Of a stretch of DNA of 64,000 nucleotides, positions 8,582 to 17,301 are shown one piece after another (the stretch's first letter is position 1; each line of letters begins with the position of its first letter). The notes beneath the pieces were generated by a model. The model saw only the letters and a program-made list of their open reading frames with translations, was not told where the DNA came from and searched no databases. The DNA is from Corynebacterium genitalium ATCC 33030 (GTDB lineage Bacteria; Actinomycetota; Actinomycetes; Mycobacteriales; Mycobacteriaceae): positions 124,001-188,000 of the forward strand of contig NZ_CM000961.1 of the NCBI RefSeq assembly GCF_000143825.1, in the 5' to 3' direction. The position numbers and the translations under genes are program-made.

Positions 8582-11500
8582 CTGCCCGCGGTGACCACAG
8601 CCACGAGGTCGCCGCCTTCCACCTTCGTCGATTGGGTGAACGCGAGGCGCTCCACGGTGCCGTCGTGCGGCGCGGAGATCGCCGCCTCCATCTTCATCGC
8701 CTCGATCGTGGCGATCGGGTCGCCCGCCTTGACCGTGTCGCCCACCTTCGCGGTGATGGTGACCACCCCGGCGAACGGGACAGCGACGTGGTTCGGGTTG
8801 CCCGGATCGGCCTTCTCGGCGTCGGCGACGGTGGACTCTGCGTTCTCGTCACGGATCGTCATCGGGCGGACCTGGCCGTTGACGGTGAGGATGACCTGGC
8901 GCATACCCTTCTCGTCCGGCTCACTCATCGCGTCCAGGCGCACGACCAGCGGCGTCTGCTTCGAGTCGATCTCGCCGTAGTAGATCATCACTTCTTTGCC
9001 CTCTTCCAGGCCGTAGAAGAAGGCCTTGTCGCCGAGCTGGTCGGTGATGCCGTAAAGGCGACGGTGCTCCAGGTAGGACTCGTACTCCTTCGGGAAGAGC
9101 AGCTTGTCCAGGGCGACGCGGCGGCGCTTCTGCGCCTCGCCGTCCGTTGCAGCGAGTTCGGCTACGAGGTCGTCGGGCACCTGCACCGTGCGGTCCACCG
9201 GCGCGCGGTCGGCCAGCGCCTTCTCGCGCAGCAGCGGCCAGCCGCCGGGCGGGGTACCCAGCTCGCCCTGCAGGAAGCCGATGACGGACTCGGGAATGTC
9301 GTACTTGCGCGGGTTCTCCGCGAACTCTTCCGGGGTGACACCGGCGCCGACGAGGTAGAGGGCCAAGTCGCCGACGACCTTCGACGACGGCGTCACCTTC
9401 GTGGGGCGGCCGAGGATCTCGTTGACGCCGGCGTAGTAGTCCTCGACGAGCTCGAAGCGGTCGGCCAGGCCCAGGGCCCTGGCTTGAGTGCGCAGGTTGG
9501 ACAGCTGGCCGCCGGGGATTTCGTGCTTGTACACCCGACCGGTCGGGCCGGGAATGCCGGATTCGAACGGCGCGTAGACGGCGCGCACTGCCTCCCAGTA
9601 CGGCTCCATGTCGGAGACAGCCTGCAGCGGGATGCCGGTGTCGCGCTCGGTGTTGGCAAAGGCGGCCACAAGCGCCGACATGGACGGCTGCGAGGTCGTG
9701 CCTGCCAGCGGCGCGGAGGCGACGTCCACAGCGTCGGCACCAGCGTTCGCCGCCGCCAGGTAGGTGGCCAGTTGGCCGCCTGCGGTGTCGTGGGTGTGCA
9801 CGTGAACGGGCAGGTCGAAACGCTCCCGCAGCGCAGTGACCAGCTTGGCGGCAGCCGCCGGGCGCAACAGGCCAGCCATGTCCTTGATCGCCAGGACGTG
9901 GGCGCCGGTCTCAACGATCTCCTCGGCCAGTCGCAGGTAGTAGTCGAGGGTGTAGATGTCCTCTGCAGGGTCGAGCAGGTTACCGGAGTAAGCCATCGCG
10001 ACCTCGGCGACCGTCGTGTTCGTTTCCAGGACGGCGTCGATGGCCGGGCGCATCTGGGAGACGTCGTTAAGCGCGTCGAAGATGCGGAAGATGTCGATGC
10101 CGCTGGAGGCAGCCTCGCTCACGAACGCGCGCGTGACGGACTCCGGGTACGGGATGTAACCGACGGTGTTGCGTCCGCGCAGCAGCATCTGGATGTTGAC
10201 GTTGGGCATGGCCTCGCGCAGCTCGTCGAGACGCATCCACGGCGACTCGTGCAAGAAGCGCATGGCGACGTCGAAGGTCGCCCCACCCCACGCCTCCACC
10301 GACACCAGATCCGGGGTGAGGTGGCCGACGTGCTTTGCCGCGGCGACGAGCGTGTTCGTGCGCACGCGCGTGGCCAGCAGCGATTGGTGCGCATCGCGGA
10401 ACGTCGTCTCGGTCACGCCCAGCGCGGTCTGGTTACGCAGCTTCTCCGCCCACTTCGCGGGGCCGAGCTCGAGCAGGTCGTCGCGGGAACCGCGCGGCAG
10501 CTCACCATAGTCCAGCGGCGGCAACTTCTTCGACGGCTGCAGCGTCGACGGGCACGGCCCGTTCGGCTGGTTCACCGTGACGGTGGCCAGGTAGTTGAGG
10601 ATCTTCTCGGCATCGTCGTCGGCGGATGGGGCATCGAGAAGCAGCGGGTGGTCGGCGATGAAGCCGGTGTTGATGCGCTGGTAACGGAAGTCCGGCTCGC
10701 TCAGCAGCGCGCGCAGGAAGCCGATGTTGGTGGACACACCGTCCACGGCGAACTCTTTGAGCGCCCGCAACGCGCGGTCGACAGCGACCTGGAAGGTGCG
10801 GCCGCGGCAGGTCATCTTCACTAGCAACGAGTCGAAGTTGGGGGTGATTTCGGTGCCGACGGCGACGGAGCCGTCGAGACGCACGCCCGCACCGCCCGGC
10901 GAACGGTAGCCAGTGATGGTGCCTGCGTCGGGGCGGAAGCCGTTCTTCGGGTCTTCGGTGGTGATGCGGCACTGCAGCGCAGCACCATGGACGGAGATCT
11001 CTTCCTGGCGCAGGTGCAGTGCGTTCAAGGTGGCGCCGGCGGCAATGTACATCTGGTTTTTCACAATGTCGATGCCGGTGACTTCCTCCGTCACCGTGTG
11101 CTCCACCTGCACGCGCGGGTTCATCTCGATGAAGACGTGGTTGCCGGCTTCGTCAACAAGGAACTCGACGGTGCCGGCACCTTCGTAGTTGATCTCCTTG
11201 CTGAAGTTCACCGCGTCCTGGCAGATGCGCTGGCGCTGCTCCTCGGTGATGTGCTGCGCGGGCGCGATCTCGACGACCTTCTGGTGGCGGCGCTGCACAG
11301 AGCAGTCGCGCTCGAAGAGGTGCACCACGTTGCCGTGCGCGTCAGCCATGATCTGCACCTCGATGTGCTGCGGGTTGATCACGGCGCGCTCGATGTAGAC
11401 ATCCGGGTCGCCGAATGCGGCTTCAGCTTCGCGGCTGGCTTCTGCTGCCAGTGCAGCCAGGTCCTCGCGCTTTTCGACGAAACGCATCCCGCGTCCCCCG

Positions 11501-12036
11501 CCACCCGCAACCGCTTTGACGAACACGGGGAACTCGAAGTCCCCAGCGAACTTTTCCAGCTCAGCAGGGTCAGAGGATGGCTCGGAGTCCTTCAGCGTGG
11601 GCAGGCCGGCACGCTCGGCGGCCTGGACTGCAGCGGCCTTGTCGCCGGTCAGGTCGAGCGTTTCCGCGGACGGGCCAATGAACTTGATGCCCTCTTCGCG
11701 GCAGCGGCGCGCCAGCTCTGCGCGCTCCGACAGGAAGCCGTAGCCGGGGTAGATCGCGTCGGCGCCGGTCTGCTTCGCGGCGTCGATAATGCTCTCGATG
11801 TCGAGGTACGCCTTGACCGGCTGGCCTTCCGTGCCGATCAGCACTGCCTCGTCCGCAAACGGGCGGTGGAAGGAGTGGCGGTCTTCGCGCGGGTACACGG
11901 CGACAGTTTTCGCGCCGGTCTCCACGGCGGCACGGAAGGCGCGCACGGCGATCTCACCGCGGTTAGCCACGAGCACCTTGGAGAAGGTGGGAAGATCTGT
12001 CGGATCGGGGAGGCTCGTCGTCTGCGGGGTGGTCAT
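8578..12036 (-). CDS. pyc: Pyruvate carboxylase
   Basis: This full-length 1152-residue anaplerotic enzyme makes oxaloacetate from pyruvate, bicarbonate and ATP. An N-terminal biotin carboxylase (KVLVANRGEIAVRAFRA; the Gly-rich ATP loop GGGGRGM) is followed by the carboxyltransferase barrel and allosteric linker, then a biotinyl domain with biotin-accepting Lys1115 in EAMKMEA. The length matches the actinobacterial single-chain enzyme. Biotin supply is encoded nearby (bioB-bsaP at 27163-28460). The gene is transcribed alone, after the AAA ATPase gene on the same strand. Confidence 0.95.
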   Translation of the reverse strand: MTTPQTTSLPDPTDLPTFSKVLVANRGEIAVRAFRAAVETGAKTVAVYPREDRHSFHRPFADEAVLIGTEGQPVKAYLDIESIIDAAKQTGADAIYPGYGFLSERAELARRCREEGIKFIGPSAETLDLTGDKAAAVQAAERAGLPTLKDSEPSSDPAELEKFAGDFEFPVFVKAVAGGGGRGMRFVEKREDLAALAAEASREAEAAFGDPDVYIERAVINPQHIEVQIMADAHGNVVHLFERDCSVQRRHQKVVEIAPAQHITEEQRQRICQDAVNFSKEINYEGAGTVEFLVDEAGNHVFIEMNPRVQVEHTVTEEVTGIDIVKNQMYIAAGATLNALHLRQEEISVHGAALQCRITTEDPKNGFRPDAGTITGYRSPGGAGVRLDGSVAVGTEITPNFDSLLVKMTCRGRTFQVAVDRALRALKEFAVDGVSTNIGFLRALLSEPDFRYQRINTGFIADHPLLLDAPSADDDAEKILNYLATVTVNQPNGPCPSTLQPSKKLPPLDYGELPRGSRDDLLELGPAKWAEKLRNQTALGVTETTFRDAHQSLLATRVRTNTLVAAAKHVGHLTPDLVSVEAWGGATFDVAMRFLHESPWMRLDELREAMPNVNIQMLLRGRNTVGYIPYPESVTRAFVSEAASSGIDIFRIFDALNDVSQMRPAIDAVLETNTTVAEVAMAYSGNLLDPAEDIYTLDYYLRLAEEIVETGAHVLAIKDMAGLLRPAAAAKLVTALRERFDLPVHVHTHDTAGGQLATYLAAANAGADAVDVASAPLAGTTSQPSMSALVAAFANTERDTGIPLQAVSDMEPYWEAVRAVYAPFESGIPGPTGRVYKHEIPGGQLSNLRTQARALGLADRFELVEDYYAGVNEILGRPTKVTPSSKVVGDLALYLVGAGVTPEEFAENPRKYDIPESVIGFLQGELGTPPGGWPLLREKALADRAPVDRTVQVPDDLVAELAATDGEAQKRRRVALDKLLFPKEYESYLEHRRLYGITDQLGDKAFFYGLEEGKEVMIYYGEIDSKQTPLVVRLDAMSEPDEKGMRQVILTVNGQVRPMTIRDENAESTVADAEKADPGNPNHVAVPFAGVVTITAKVGDTVKAGDPIATIEAMKMEAAISAPHDGTVERLAFTQSTKVEGGDLVAVVTAGS

Positions 12037-12087
12037 GGTGGGGTTTCGTCTCCCTGGATCGGTAAAGAATGGACTGTCTTCCCGATC

Positions 12088-13215
12088 CTAGTCCCAACCG
12101 GTGTCCTTGATCCCCTCATTGTCCAGGTGGTACCCCATATGCGGGATGGTGAAGTTGAGGAACCCGCGCCGCGGGCTGTAGATCAGCTCCCGGTCGAGCA
12201 GCGCCTTGCGCGCCATCGACTGCGATTGCAAGGTTCCACCCAGTTCATCGGCGATGTCACTGACGGAGACAGCCTCGTTGCCGTGCTGCACCTGAGCCAT
12301 AGCCACAAGGAATTCATGCTGCTTCGGCGGGACACCGCGTAGCGCCGGCTCATGCACGAGCTGCCCGAGTGTTTCCAGCACGTCCGGGGTCACAGCGAGC
12401 GTGTCGTTCAACTCGACCACACTGCCACCTGCTGCCGCCCGCTCAAAGAGGTGGAAGCCGACGAGCTGCACCAGGTACGGATAGCCGCGGGTGAGCTGCA
12501 CTGCCTCGTCGAGCGCGCCTTGATTGAACCTCACCCCGCCTTCTGCGGCGGTTTGGACCAGCACGTCGGCGGCGTCCTGCGGGGTCATGGGCCCGAGGTT
12601 CGCGTGCTGCGCGCGCCGCAGGAACGTCGTGCCCGGGTGCTGCAGCAGCGCCCCGATTCCTTCCGGCAGCCCCGCCGCGGCGAAGGCGACGTTGTGGTTG
12701 TCGCGCATGAGGTCTTGGATCGCCGCCGTGAGCTCCCACAACTGCTCCGGGTCAGCCGATTGCACCTCATCGACGGTGATGAGGATGCCGCTGTCCGGGC
12801 CGAGTTCACGCGAGAGCTCGTTGAGCGAGGAGATGAGAGACGCAGACGGTTTGCGGCTGGTGTCCACTTCCGTCTCAATGCCCCACCCGCTGGCCCTGAT
12901 CCCGGTGATGCGCCGTTTGACGGTCGGCCGCTCACGGAGCGTGGCCAGCGTTTGCGGGATGACGGTGTCCACCAGGGGATGCACCACCGCGTTGGGGTGG
13001 GCCCGGAGCACGATCCAGCCGCGGCGTTTCGCTTCGTCTTCAAGCTCGTTGAGGGTGACGGTCTTGCCGATGCCACGCGGGCCACTCAGCAACAGCACCC
13101 GGCGCGGGTCGCCGACCCCGCCGTCGAGCCCGCGGCCGAAGGACGACACGACGCTCGCGCGGCCGGCAAAGACCATCGGCGAGACACCGAATGTCGGAAT
13201 GAACGGGTTAGCCAC
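12088..13215 (-). CDS. AAA ATPase with Orc1/Cdc6-like architecture, function unknown
   Basis: This 375-residue cytoplasmic ATPase has a P-loop GPRGIGKT (45-52), a Walker B ILITVDEVQ with Asp149-Glu150, a probable arginine-rich sensor segment (FLRRAQHANLGP), and a C-terminal winged-helix-like region (VSVSDIADELGG). It belongs with the AAA_16/archaeal-type ATPases scattered through actinobacteria, whose cellular roles are mostly unassigned. It is expressed separately: the upstream 150 bases hold two copies of a 14-base direct repeat that may bind a regulator or the protein itself. Nothing around it indicates a partner toxin or nuclease. Confidence 0.75.
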   Translation of the reverse strand: MANPFIPTFGVSPMVFAGRASVVSSFGRGLDGGVGDPRRVLLLSGPRGIGKTVTLNELEDEAKRRGWIVLRAHPNAVVHPLVDTVIPQTLATLRERPTVKRRITGIRASGWGIETEVDTSRKPSASLISSLNELSRELGPDSGILITVDEVQSADPEQLWELTAAIQDLMRDNHNVAFAAAGLPEGIGALLQHPGTTFLRRAQHANLGPMTPQDAADVLVQTAAEGGVRFNQGALDEAVQLTRGYPYLVQLVGFHLFERAAAGGSVVELNDTLAVTPDVLETLGQLVHEPALRGVPPKQHEFLVAMAQVQHGNEAVSVSDIADELGGTLQSQSMARKALLDRELIYSPRRGFLNFTIPHMGYHLDNEGIKDTGWD

Positions 13216-13256
13216 GATGATCTCCTCTCACACGCCACCTACGAGGCCTACCAGCC

Positions 13257-13304
13257 TTTTATACTCCTTATACTACCCCGCGCCAAGCGTTTTTATACTC
13301 CTTA
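13257..13304. repeat. Two direct copies of TTTTATACTCCTTA upstream of the AAA ATPase gene
   Basis: Identical 14-base copies lie at 13257-13270 and 13291-13304, 34 bases apart. On the coding (minus) strand each reads TAAGGAGTATAAAA, carrying a TATAAA-like core, and the nearer copy ends 42 bases before the ATG. The AT-rich repeats stand out from the GC-rich surroundings and could be promoter elements or an operator. Confidence 0.6.
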
Positions 13305-13368
13305 GAGTTTCGCCCCCCTCCCCCGCGGCAATAGTGAGCCGGGGTGGGAGGGGGCGTCGATAAGCAAG

Positions 13369-13831
13369 CTACACGCCTGGCACGTGGCGCTCATCCGGGC
13401 CGTTGTAGGCGGCCAGCGGGCGAATGATGGAGTTGTTCTCAAACTGCTCGATGATGTGCGCGGTCCAGCCGGTGATTCGCGCCATGACGAACAGCGGCGT
13501 GAAGAACTCGATGTCGAAGCCCAGAATGTAGTAGGCCGGTCCCGCGGGGAAGTCCAAGTTCGGCATGATCTTGATCGAGGTGTTGTCATACATGGTCTTG
13601 GCCATGATGTCGTACATCTCGACCCACTTATCGGCGTTCTTCTCCGGGTGTTCGGAGGCGAGTTTCTTGAAGGCCGCTTCCATGGTGGGCACACGCGAGT
13701 CGCCCTTCTTGTACACGCGGTGACCGAAGCCCATGACCAACTGCGGCGACCTGGGCGACCTTGTAGGCCAGGTGTTCCTCATACGGGAAGTTTTCGGCGG
13801 ATCGGTGCGTGCGCACCTTGTGGTTGATCAT
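13369..13831 (-). pseudogene. prpD'-'prpC fusion remnant of the methylcitrate-cycle operon
   Basis: The ATG at 13831 opens a frame of 29-30 codons (MINHKVRTHRSAENFPYEEH, then LAYKVAQVA) that matches the N-terminus of 2-methylcitrate dehydratase PrpD. At about 13740 the homology switches, in another frame, to LVMGFGHRVYKKGDSRV and continues for 123 residues to the stop at 13369; this is the C-terminal third of 2-methylcitrate synthase PrpC, including the active-site HR motif and HIIEQ. Corynebacterial operons run prpD-prpB-prpC, so one internal deletion would give exactly this junction. The product is frameshifted and lacks both active sites. A ribosome site (GAGGAGG) still precedes the prpD start. 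Confidence 0.8.
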
Positions 13832-14023
13832 GGTGAGCGGGCCTCCTCAAGCGCTTCGGGTGGGGCTGCGCCGACAACGCCGGACAGCCGGGAGTTCGTG
13901 CGCTTAGTATGCGTGAACTAATAATTTCGCACAGAGGAATGGCCGGGTTTTCTTGGCCGGGCCGGGTTCGATTTTCATGGTTCGCCTATCGCGGTTCGCC
14001 GACGGACAAACCCGCAGGTCGGC

Positions 14024-14051
14024 GTGAAAGGCGAACTGTGAAAGGCGAACG
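14024..14051. repeat. 14-bp tandem repeat (two copies) downstream of lpdA
   Basis: Two adjacent copies of GTGAAAGGCGAAC(T/G) occupy 14024-14037 and 14038-14051, just past the lpdA stop. Inverted GTTCGCC cores near 13980 and 13994 could pair with them. The unit matches 11 of 14 bases of the tandem repeat before lpdA (15478-15510). Confidence 0.65.
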
Positions 14052-14055
14052 GCCG

Positions 14056-15462
14056 CTAGTTGAGGTCGGTCTTGTGCACCAACCGGCGCGCTGCCTCCGT
14101 GATCGAACCCGACAGGGAGGGGTAGACCGCCATCGAGTTGGCCAGGTCCGCCACGGTCAGGTTGTTCGTCACAGCGATGGTGAGCGAGAGGATCAACTCG
14201 GACGCGGTCGGGGCGACAATGACGCCGCCGAGCACCTGGCCGGAACCCTTGCGGGAGAAGATCTTCACAAAACCAGTCTTCAACGAGCGCATCTTGGCGC
14301 GCGGGTTGGTGGGCAGGTCCAGCTTGATAATGTCGGCGTCATAGTCGCCGTTGCGGATCTCCGCCTCGGTGATACCGACAGCGGCGATCTCGGGACGGGT
14401 GAACACGGCCGAGCCGACGGTGCGCACGCGCAGCGGTGCCACGCCCTCCCCCAGCGCGTGATACATCGCGATGCGGCCCTGCATTGCAGCTACCGATGCC
14501 AGCGGCATGAGGTCACAGCAGTCGCCGGCGGCGTAGATGCCCGAGATGTTGGTGCGGGAGACGCGGTCGACGTGGATGTGGCCAGACGGGGTGACGTCCA
14601 CACCCTGGGACTCGAGCATGAGGTCCTTAGTGTTCGGCACCGAACCAATGGACATCAGACAGTGGGATCCGTCGATCTCGCGGCCGTCGCTGGTGCGCAC
14701 GATGACGCCCTGGCCGGTGTTCTCCACGCTCTCCACGCGGGCATCCTTGACCAGGGTGACATCACGGTTGGATAGGACGGATTCGAGGACGTCAGCGGCG
14801 TCAGCATCGTCATGCGGCAGGATGCGGTCGGACGAGCCCACCATGGTCACCTTGACGCCCAGCTCAGCGTAGGCGGAGACGAACTCCGCACCCGTCACGC
14901 CCGAACCGACCACGACGAGGTGCTCCGGGGTTTCGATGAGGTCGTACATCTGCTGCCAGTTGAGAATGCGTTTGCCGTCGGGCTTCGCCTTCGGCAGCAC
15001 GCGCGGGGAAGCGCCGGTAGAGATGAGGACGATGTCGCAGTCGAAGGTCTCCTCTGTGCCGTCGGCAAGCTCCGCCTTGACGCGGTGGGTGGTGTGGCCC
15101 GCCTGCTCGGAGGCGAAGCGGGCACGGCCGGTGACCATGCGCACGCCGGAACGCTCAAGCTGGGCGCGGATGTCGCGGGACTGTTCAGAGGCGAGCGCGA
15201 CAACGCGGTTGTTCAGCGCAGGAATGGACAGATCGACCTGACCCAAGCCGTGGCGCAGACCCATGGCGTCTGCGCGGCGCAGGTCCGTCTTGATGTTCGT
15301 GCCGGCGATGAAGCCTTTCGACGGCACCACATCGCGCAGAATGCCCGAACCACCCATGCCGAGCGCCTCAATCAGGGTAATGTCCGCGCCGTACTGGCTC
15401 GCAGTCAACGCAGCCTCGTAGCCGCCGGGGCCGGCGCCGATGATCACGATCTTTTTGGACAT
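14056..15462 (-). CDS. lpdA: NAD(P)H-quinone dehydrogenase LpdA (flavoprotein disulfide reductase family)
   Basis: This 468-residue flavoprotein has an FAD dinucleotide loop GAGPGGYE (9-16), a central NAD(P) loop VVGSGVTGAEF, the late FAD segment YAAGDCC and the C-terminal dimerisation domain. At the place of the dihydrolipoamide dehydrogenase motif with two redox cysteines it reads GGSGILRDVVPSK, so both cysteines are missing. That is the mark of the mycobacterial Rv3303c/LpdA type, which reduces quinones with NAD(P)H and is not a pyruvate dehydrogenase subunit. AGGAG lies ten bases before the ATG. The gene is flanked on both sides by related 14-bp tandem repeats. Confidence 0.88.
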   Translation of the reverse strand: MSKKIVIIGAGPGGYEAALTASQYGADITLIEALGMGGSGILRDVVPSKGFIAGTNIKTDLRRADAMGLRHGLGQVDLSIPALNNRVVALASEQSRDIRAQLERSGVRMVTGRARFASEQAGHTTHRVKAELADGTEETFDCDIVLISTGASPRVLPKAKPDGKRILNWQQMYDLIETPEHLVVVGSGVTGAEFVSAYAELGVKVTMVGSSDRILPHDDADAADVLESVLSNRDVTLVKDARVESVENTGQGVIVRTSDGREIDGSHCLMSIGSVPNTKDLMLESQGVDVTPSGHIHVDRVSRTNISGIYAAGDCCDLMPLASVAAMQGRIAMYHALGEGVAPLRVRTVGSAVFTRPEIAAVGITEAEIRNGDYDADIIKLDLPTNPRAKMRSLKTGFVKIFSRKGSGQVLGGVIVAPTASELILSLTIAVTNNLTVADLANSMAVYPSLSGSITEAARRLVHKTDLN

Positions 15463-15477
15463 GCGAAAACTCCTGTT

Positions 15478-15510
15478 GCGAAAAGCGAATTGCGAAAAGC
15501 GAATTGCGAA
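15478..15510. repeat. 14-bp tandem repeat (2.4 copies) in the lpdA leader
   Basis: GCGAAAAGCGAATT is repeated at 15478-15491 and 15492-15505, with a third partial GCGAA to 15510. The array lies 16-48 bases before the lpdA start codon, just upstream of its ribosome site, so it is probably transcribed or overlaps the promoter. Confidence 0.7.
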
Positions 15511-15550
15511 CTGTCAGATTCTCGCTAGACCACTGTAGCCACGAAGTCCA

Positions 15551-16744
15551 TTACGCGCCGGTGGGCACCCGGTCCGCATCGGCGAAGCGCTCAACGATGG
15601 TGCCGAACAAGCGCACGCCTACATCAAGGCAGCGTTCGTCGATGTCGATGTCGCCCTGGTGCAGGTCGTACTTCTTGCCGGTGCCGCGCCAGCACCCCAA
15701 CCTCGCCATGGAGCCGGGCACCTGCTCGAGATACCAGGAGAAGTCTTCGCCGCCGCTGGACTGCGGGGCCTGGACGATGGCGTGGGGATCGACGCTGCGC
15801 ACCGCTTCGACGAGAGCGGCAGTAGCCACGTCGTCGTTCATCACGGGCGGCACACCGCGGGTGTAGGCGAGCTCGTGGGAGCAGCCGGTCGGGGCGATGA
15901 TCGCGTCGATAAGCTCGCTCATGAGCGGCTCAAGCGTGCGCCACGTCGCAATGTCCTGGGTGCGGATCGTGCCGGAGACGCGACCGGTTTTTGGCACGGC
16001 GTTGGGGGCAAAACCGGCTTCGATCTGCCCGAAGACCAGCACGGTGCCGGTGCGCGGGTCGATCCGGCGGGTCAGCAGCGCCGGCAGTTGCGTGACCAGG
16101 CTGCCCAGGGCGTAAACGACGTCGTTGGTCAGGTGCGGGCGCGAGGTGTGGCCGCCGGGGCCGGTGACGTTGATGCGCAGCACGTCGGCGGCTGAGGTGA
16201 TTGCACCGGTGCGCACGCCGATGTGGCCGACGCGCAGCTTCGGCTCCGCGTGGACGGCATAAATGCAGGCCACGCCATCGAGGCCGCCCCACTTGATCAC
16301 GTCGGGCGCGCCGCCGTCCATGACTTCCTCCGCCGGCTGGAAGATGACGCGCACGCCAAAGGGCACGTCAATCTCCGCCAGCGCGCACGCCAGCGCCAGG
16401 GAGATCGCGGTGTGCACGTCGTGGCCGCACGAGTGGGAGGCACCCGGGGTGCGCGACGCGAACGGCAGGCCGGTCGTTTCCTCGACGCGCAGGGCATCAA
16501 TGTCGGCGCGGAAGGCGAGCTTTTCGTCGCTCTCCGGCCCGATATCGACGTACAGTCCGGTCTCCGGGAACAGGTGCGGTTCCAAGCCGCGCTCGCGGAG
16601 ACACTCGGCGATGAACTGGGTGGTGTCAATCTCGTGGTGGGAGACCTCCGGGTGGGAGTGCAGGTGCCTGCGCCACTGAATGACTTCGTCGCGGTGCGCG
16701 GCAAACCACGAGTCAATCTGGGCCGACAACCCCACTTTTTCCAC
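15551..16744 (-). CDS. M20 family amidohydrolase
   Basis: This 397-residue cytoplasmic metallohydrolase is of the AmiA/hippurate hydrolase type (peptidase family M20D). Metal-binding segments are SHSCGHDVH, AEEVMDGGAP with the catalytic Glu pair, HAEPKLRVG, and a late His/Glu region at SSGGEDFSW. The insertion between the catalytic halves is the usual dimerisation domain (TGPGGHTSRPHL). It should hydrolyse an N-acyl or peptide bond of an amino-acid conjugate; the substrate cannot be read. It lies between the XRE regulator and lpdA on the same strand, an order shared from memory with C. glutamicum. Confidence 0.85.
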   Translation of the reverse strand: MEKVGLSAQIDSWFAAHRDEVIQWRRHLHSHPEVSHHEIDTTQFIAECLRERGLEPHLFPETGLYVDIGPESDEKLAFRADIDALRVEETTGLPFASRTPGASHSCGHDVHTAISLALACALAEIDVPFGVRVIFQPAEEVMDGGAPDVIKWGGLDGVACIYAVHAEPKLRVGHIGVRTGAITSAADVLRINVTGPGGHTSRPHLTNDVVYALGSLVTQLPALLTRRIDPRTGTVLVFGQIEAGFAPNAVPKTGRVSGTIRTQDIATWRTLEPLMSELIDAIIAPTGCSHELAYTRGVPPVMNDDVATAALVEAVRSVDPHAIVQAPQSSGGEDFSWYLEQVPGSMARLGCWRGTGKKYDLHQGDIDIDERCLDVGVRLFGTIVERFADADRVPTGA

Positions 16745-16841
16745 GGAACAACCCTCCCGGACAATGCACGACAGTGCGACAGGTACCTGTGGAAGTGTAG
16801 TACTAGACCAAGCTGTACAGACAGTTGGGGTTGGCCGGCTT

Positions 16842-17249
16842 CTACAGCGCGAACGGCCGGGTGTCCTCGGGGCGGGCTGGCCAGAGAATTTCCAGGTTGA
16901 GCGCGCTGACGTCCTGCGGGCCGAAACTGTCCCAGCAGATCTCCCCCACTTCTTCCCCAGCGCCTGGCAGAAGCAGCACGGGCGGCACGCGCAGCGCGTA
17001 CGCCAGGCGGTAGATCGTGCTCAAGTTCGGGTCGTTGGACCGGCGGCTGTTGTTGTGGTTGCGCTCTAAGTTGGACACCTGGCTGCGCGACAGGCCAGAT
17101 AAGTCAGCCAGGCGCTGTTGGCTCACGCCGCGCATGGTGCGCACCGACTTCAGCCGCGCGGACAGGCTGTACCCGTAGCTCGCCCATTTGGCGTCCGGCA
17201 AGATTTCGCTGTTCTCGCTGGCCCCGCTAGCTGCGCTGGCATCGCTCAC
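16842..17249 (-). CDS. XRE-family transcriptional regulator
   Basis: This 135-residue DNA-binding protein has a classical Cro/CI helix-turn-helix at about residues 35-75 (VSQQRLADLSGLSRSQVSNLERN). A Pro-rich hydrophobic segment (RVPPVLLLPGAG) and an acidic C-terminus follow. I place the start at GTG 17249 (VSDASAAS) because AAAGGGGGG lies seven bases upstream; the longer frame to 17363 would overlap upp. It sits 52 bases after upp on the same strand and before the amidohydrolase. Its target is not known. Confidence 0.75.
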   Translation of the reverse strand: MSDASAASGASENSEILPDAKWASYGYSLSARLKSVRTMRGVSQQRLADLSGLSRSQVSNLERNHNNSRRSNDPNLSTIYRLAYALRVPPVLLLPGAGEEVGEICWDSFGPQDVSALNLEILWPARPEDTRPFAL

Positions 17250-17301
17250 GGTGGTGCCCCCCTTTACCGATCCCCCATCGATTGTTTCCGCTCTGAGACT
17301 A

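Noticed and set aside
8632..10824. 730-codon open frame antisense to pyc
   Set aside because: It is a shadow of the strong codon bias of pyc; its translation is low-complexity Arg/Val/Asp/Gly with no domain.
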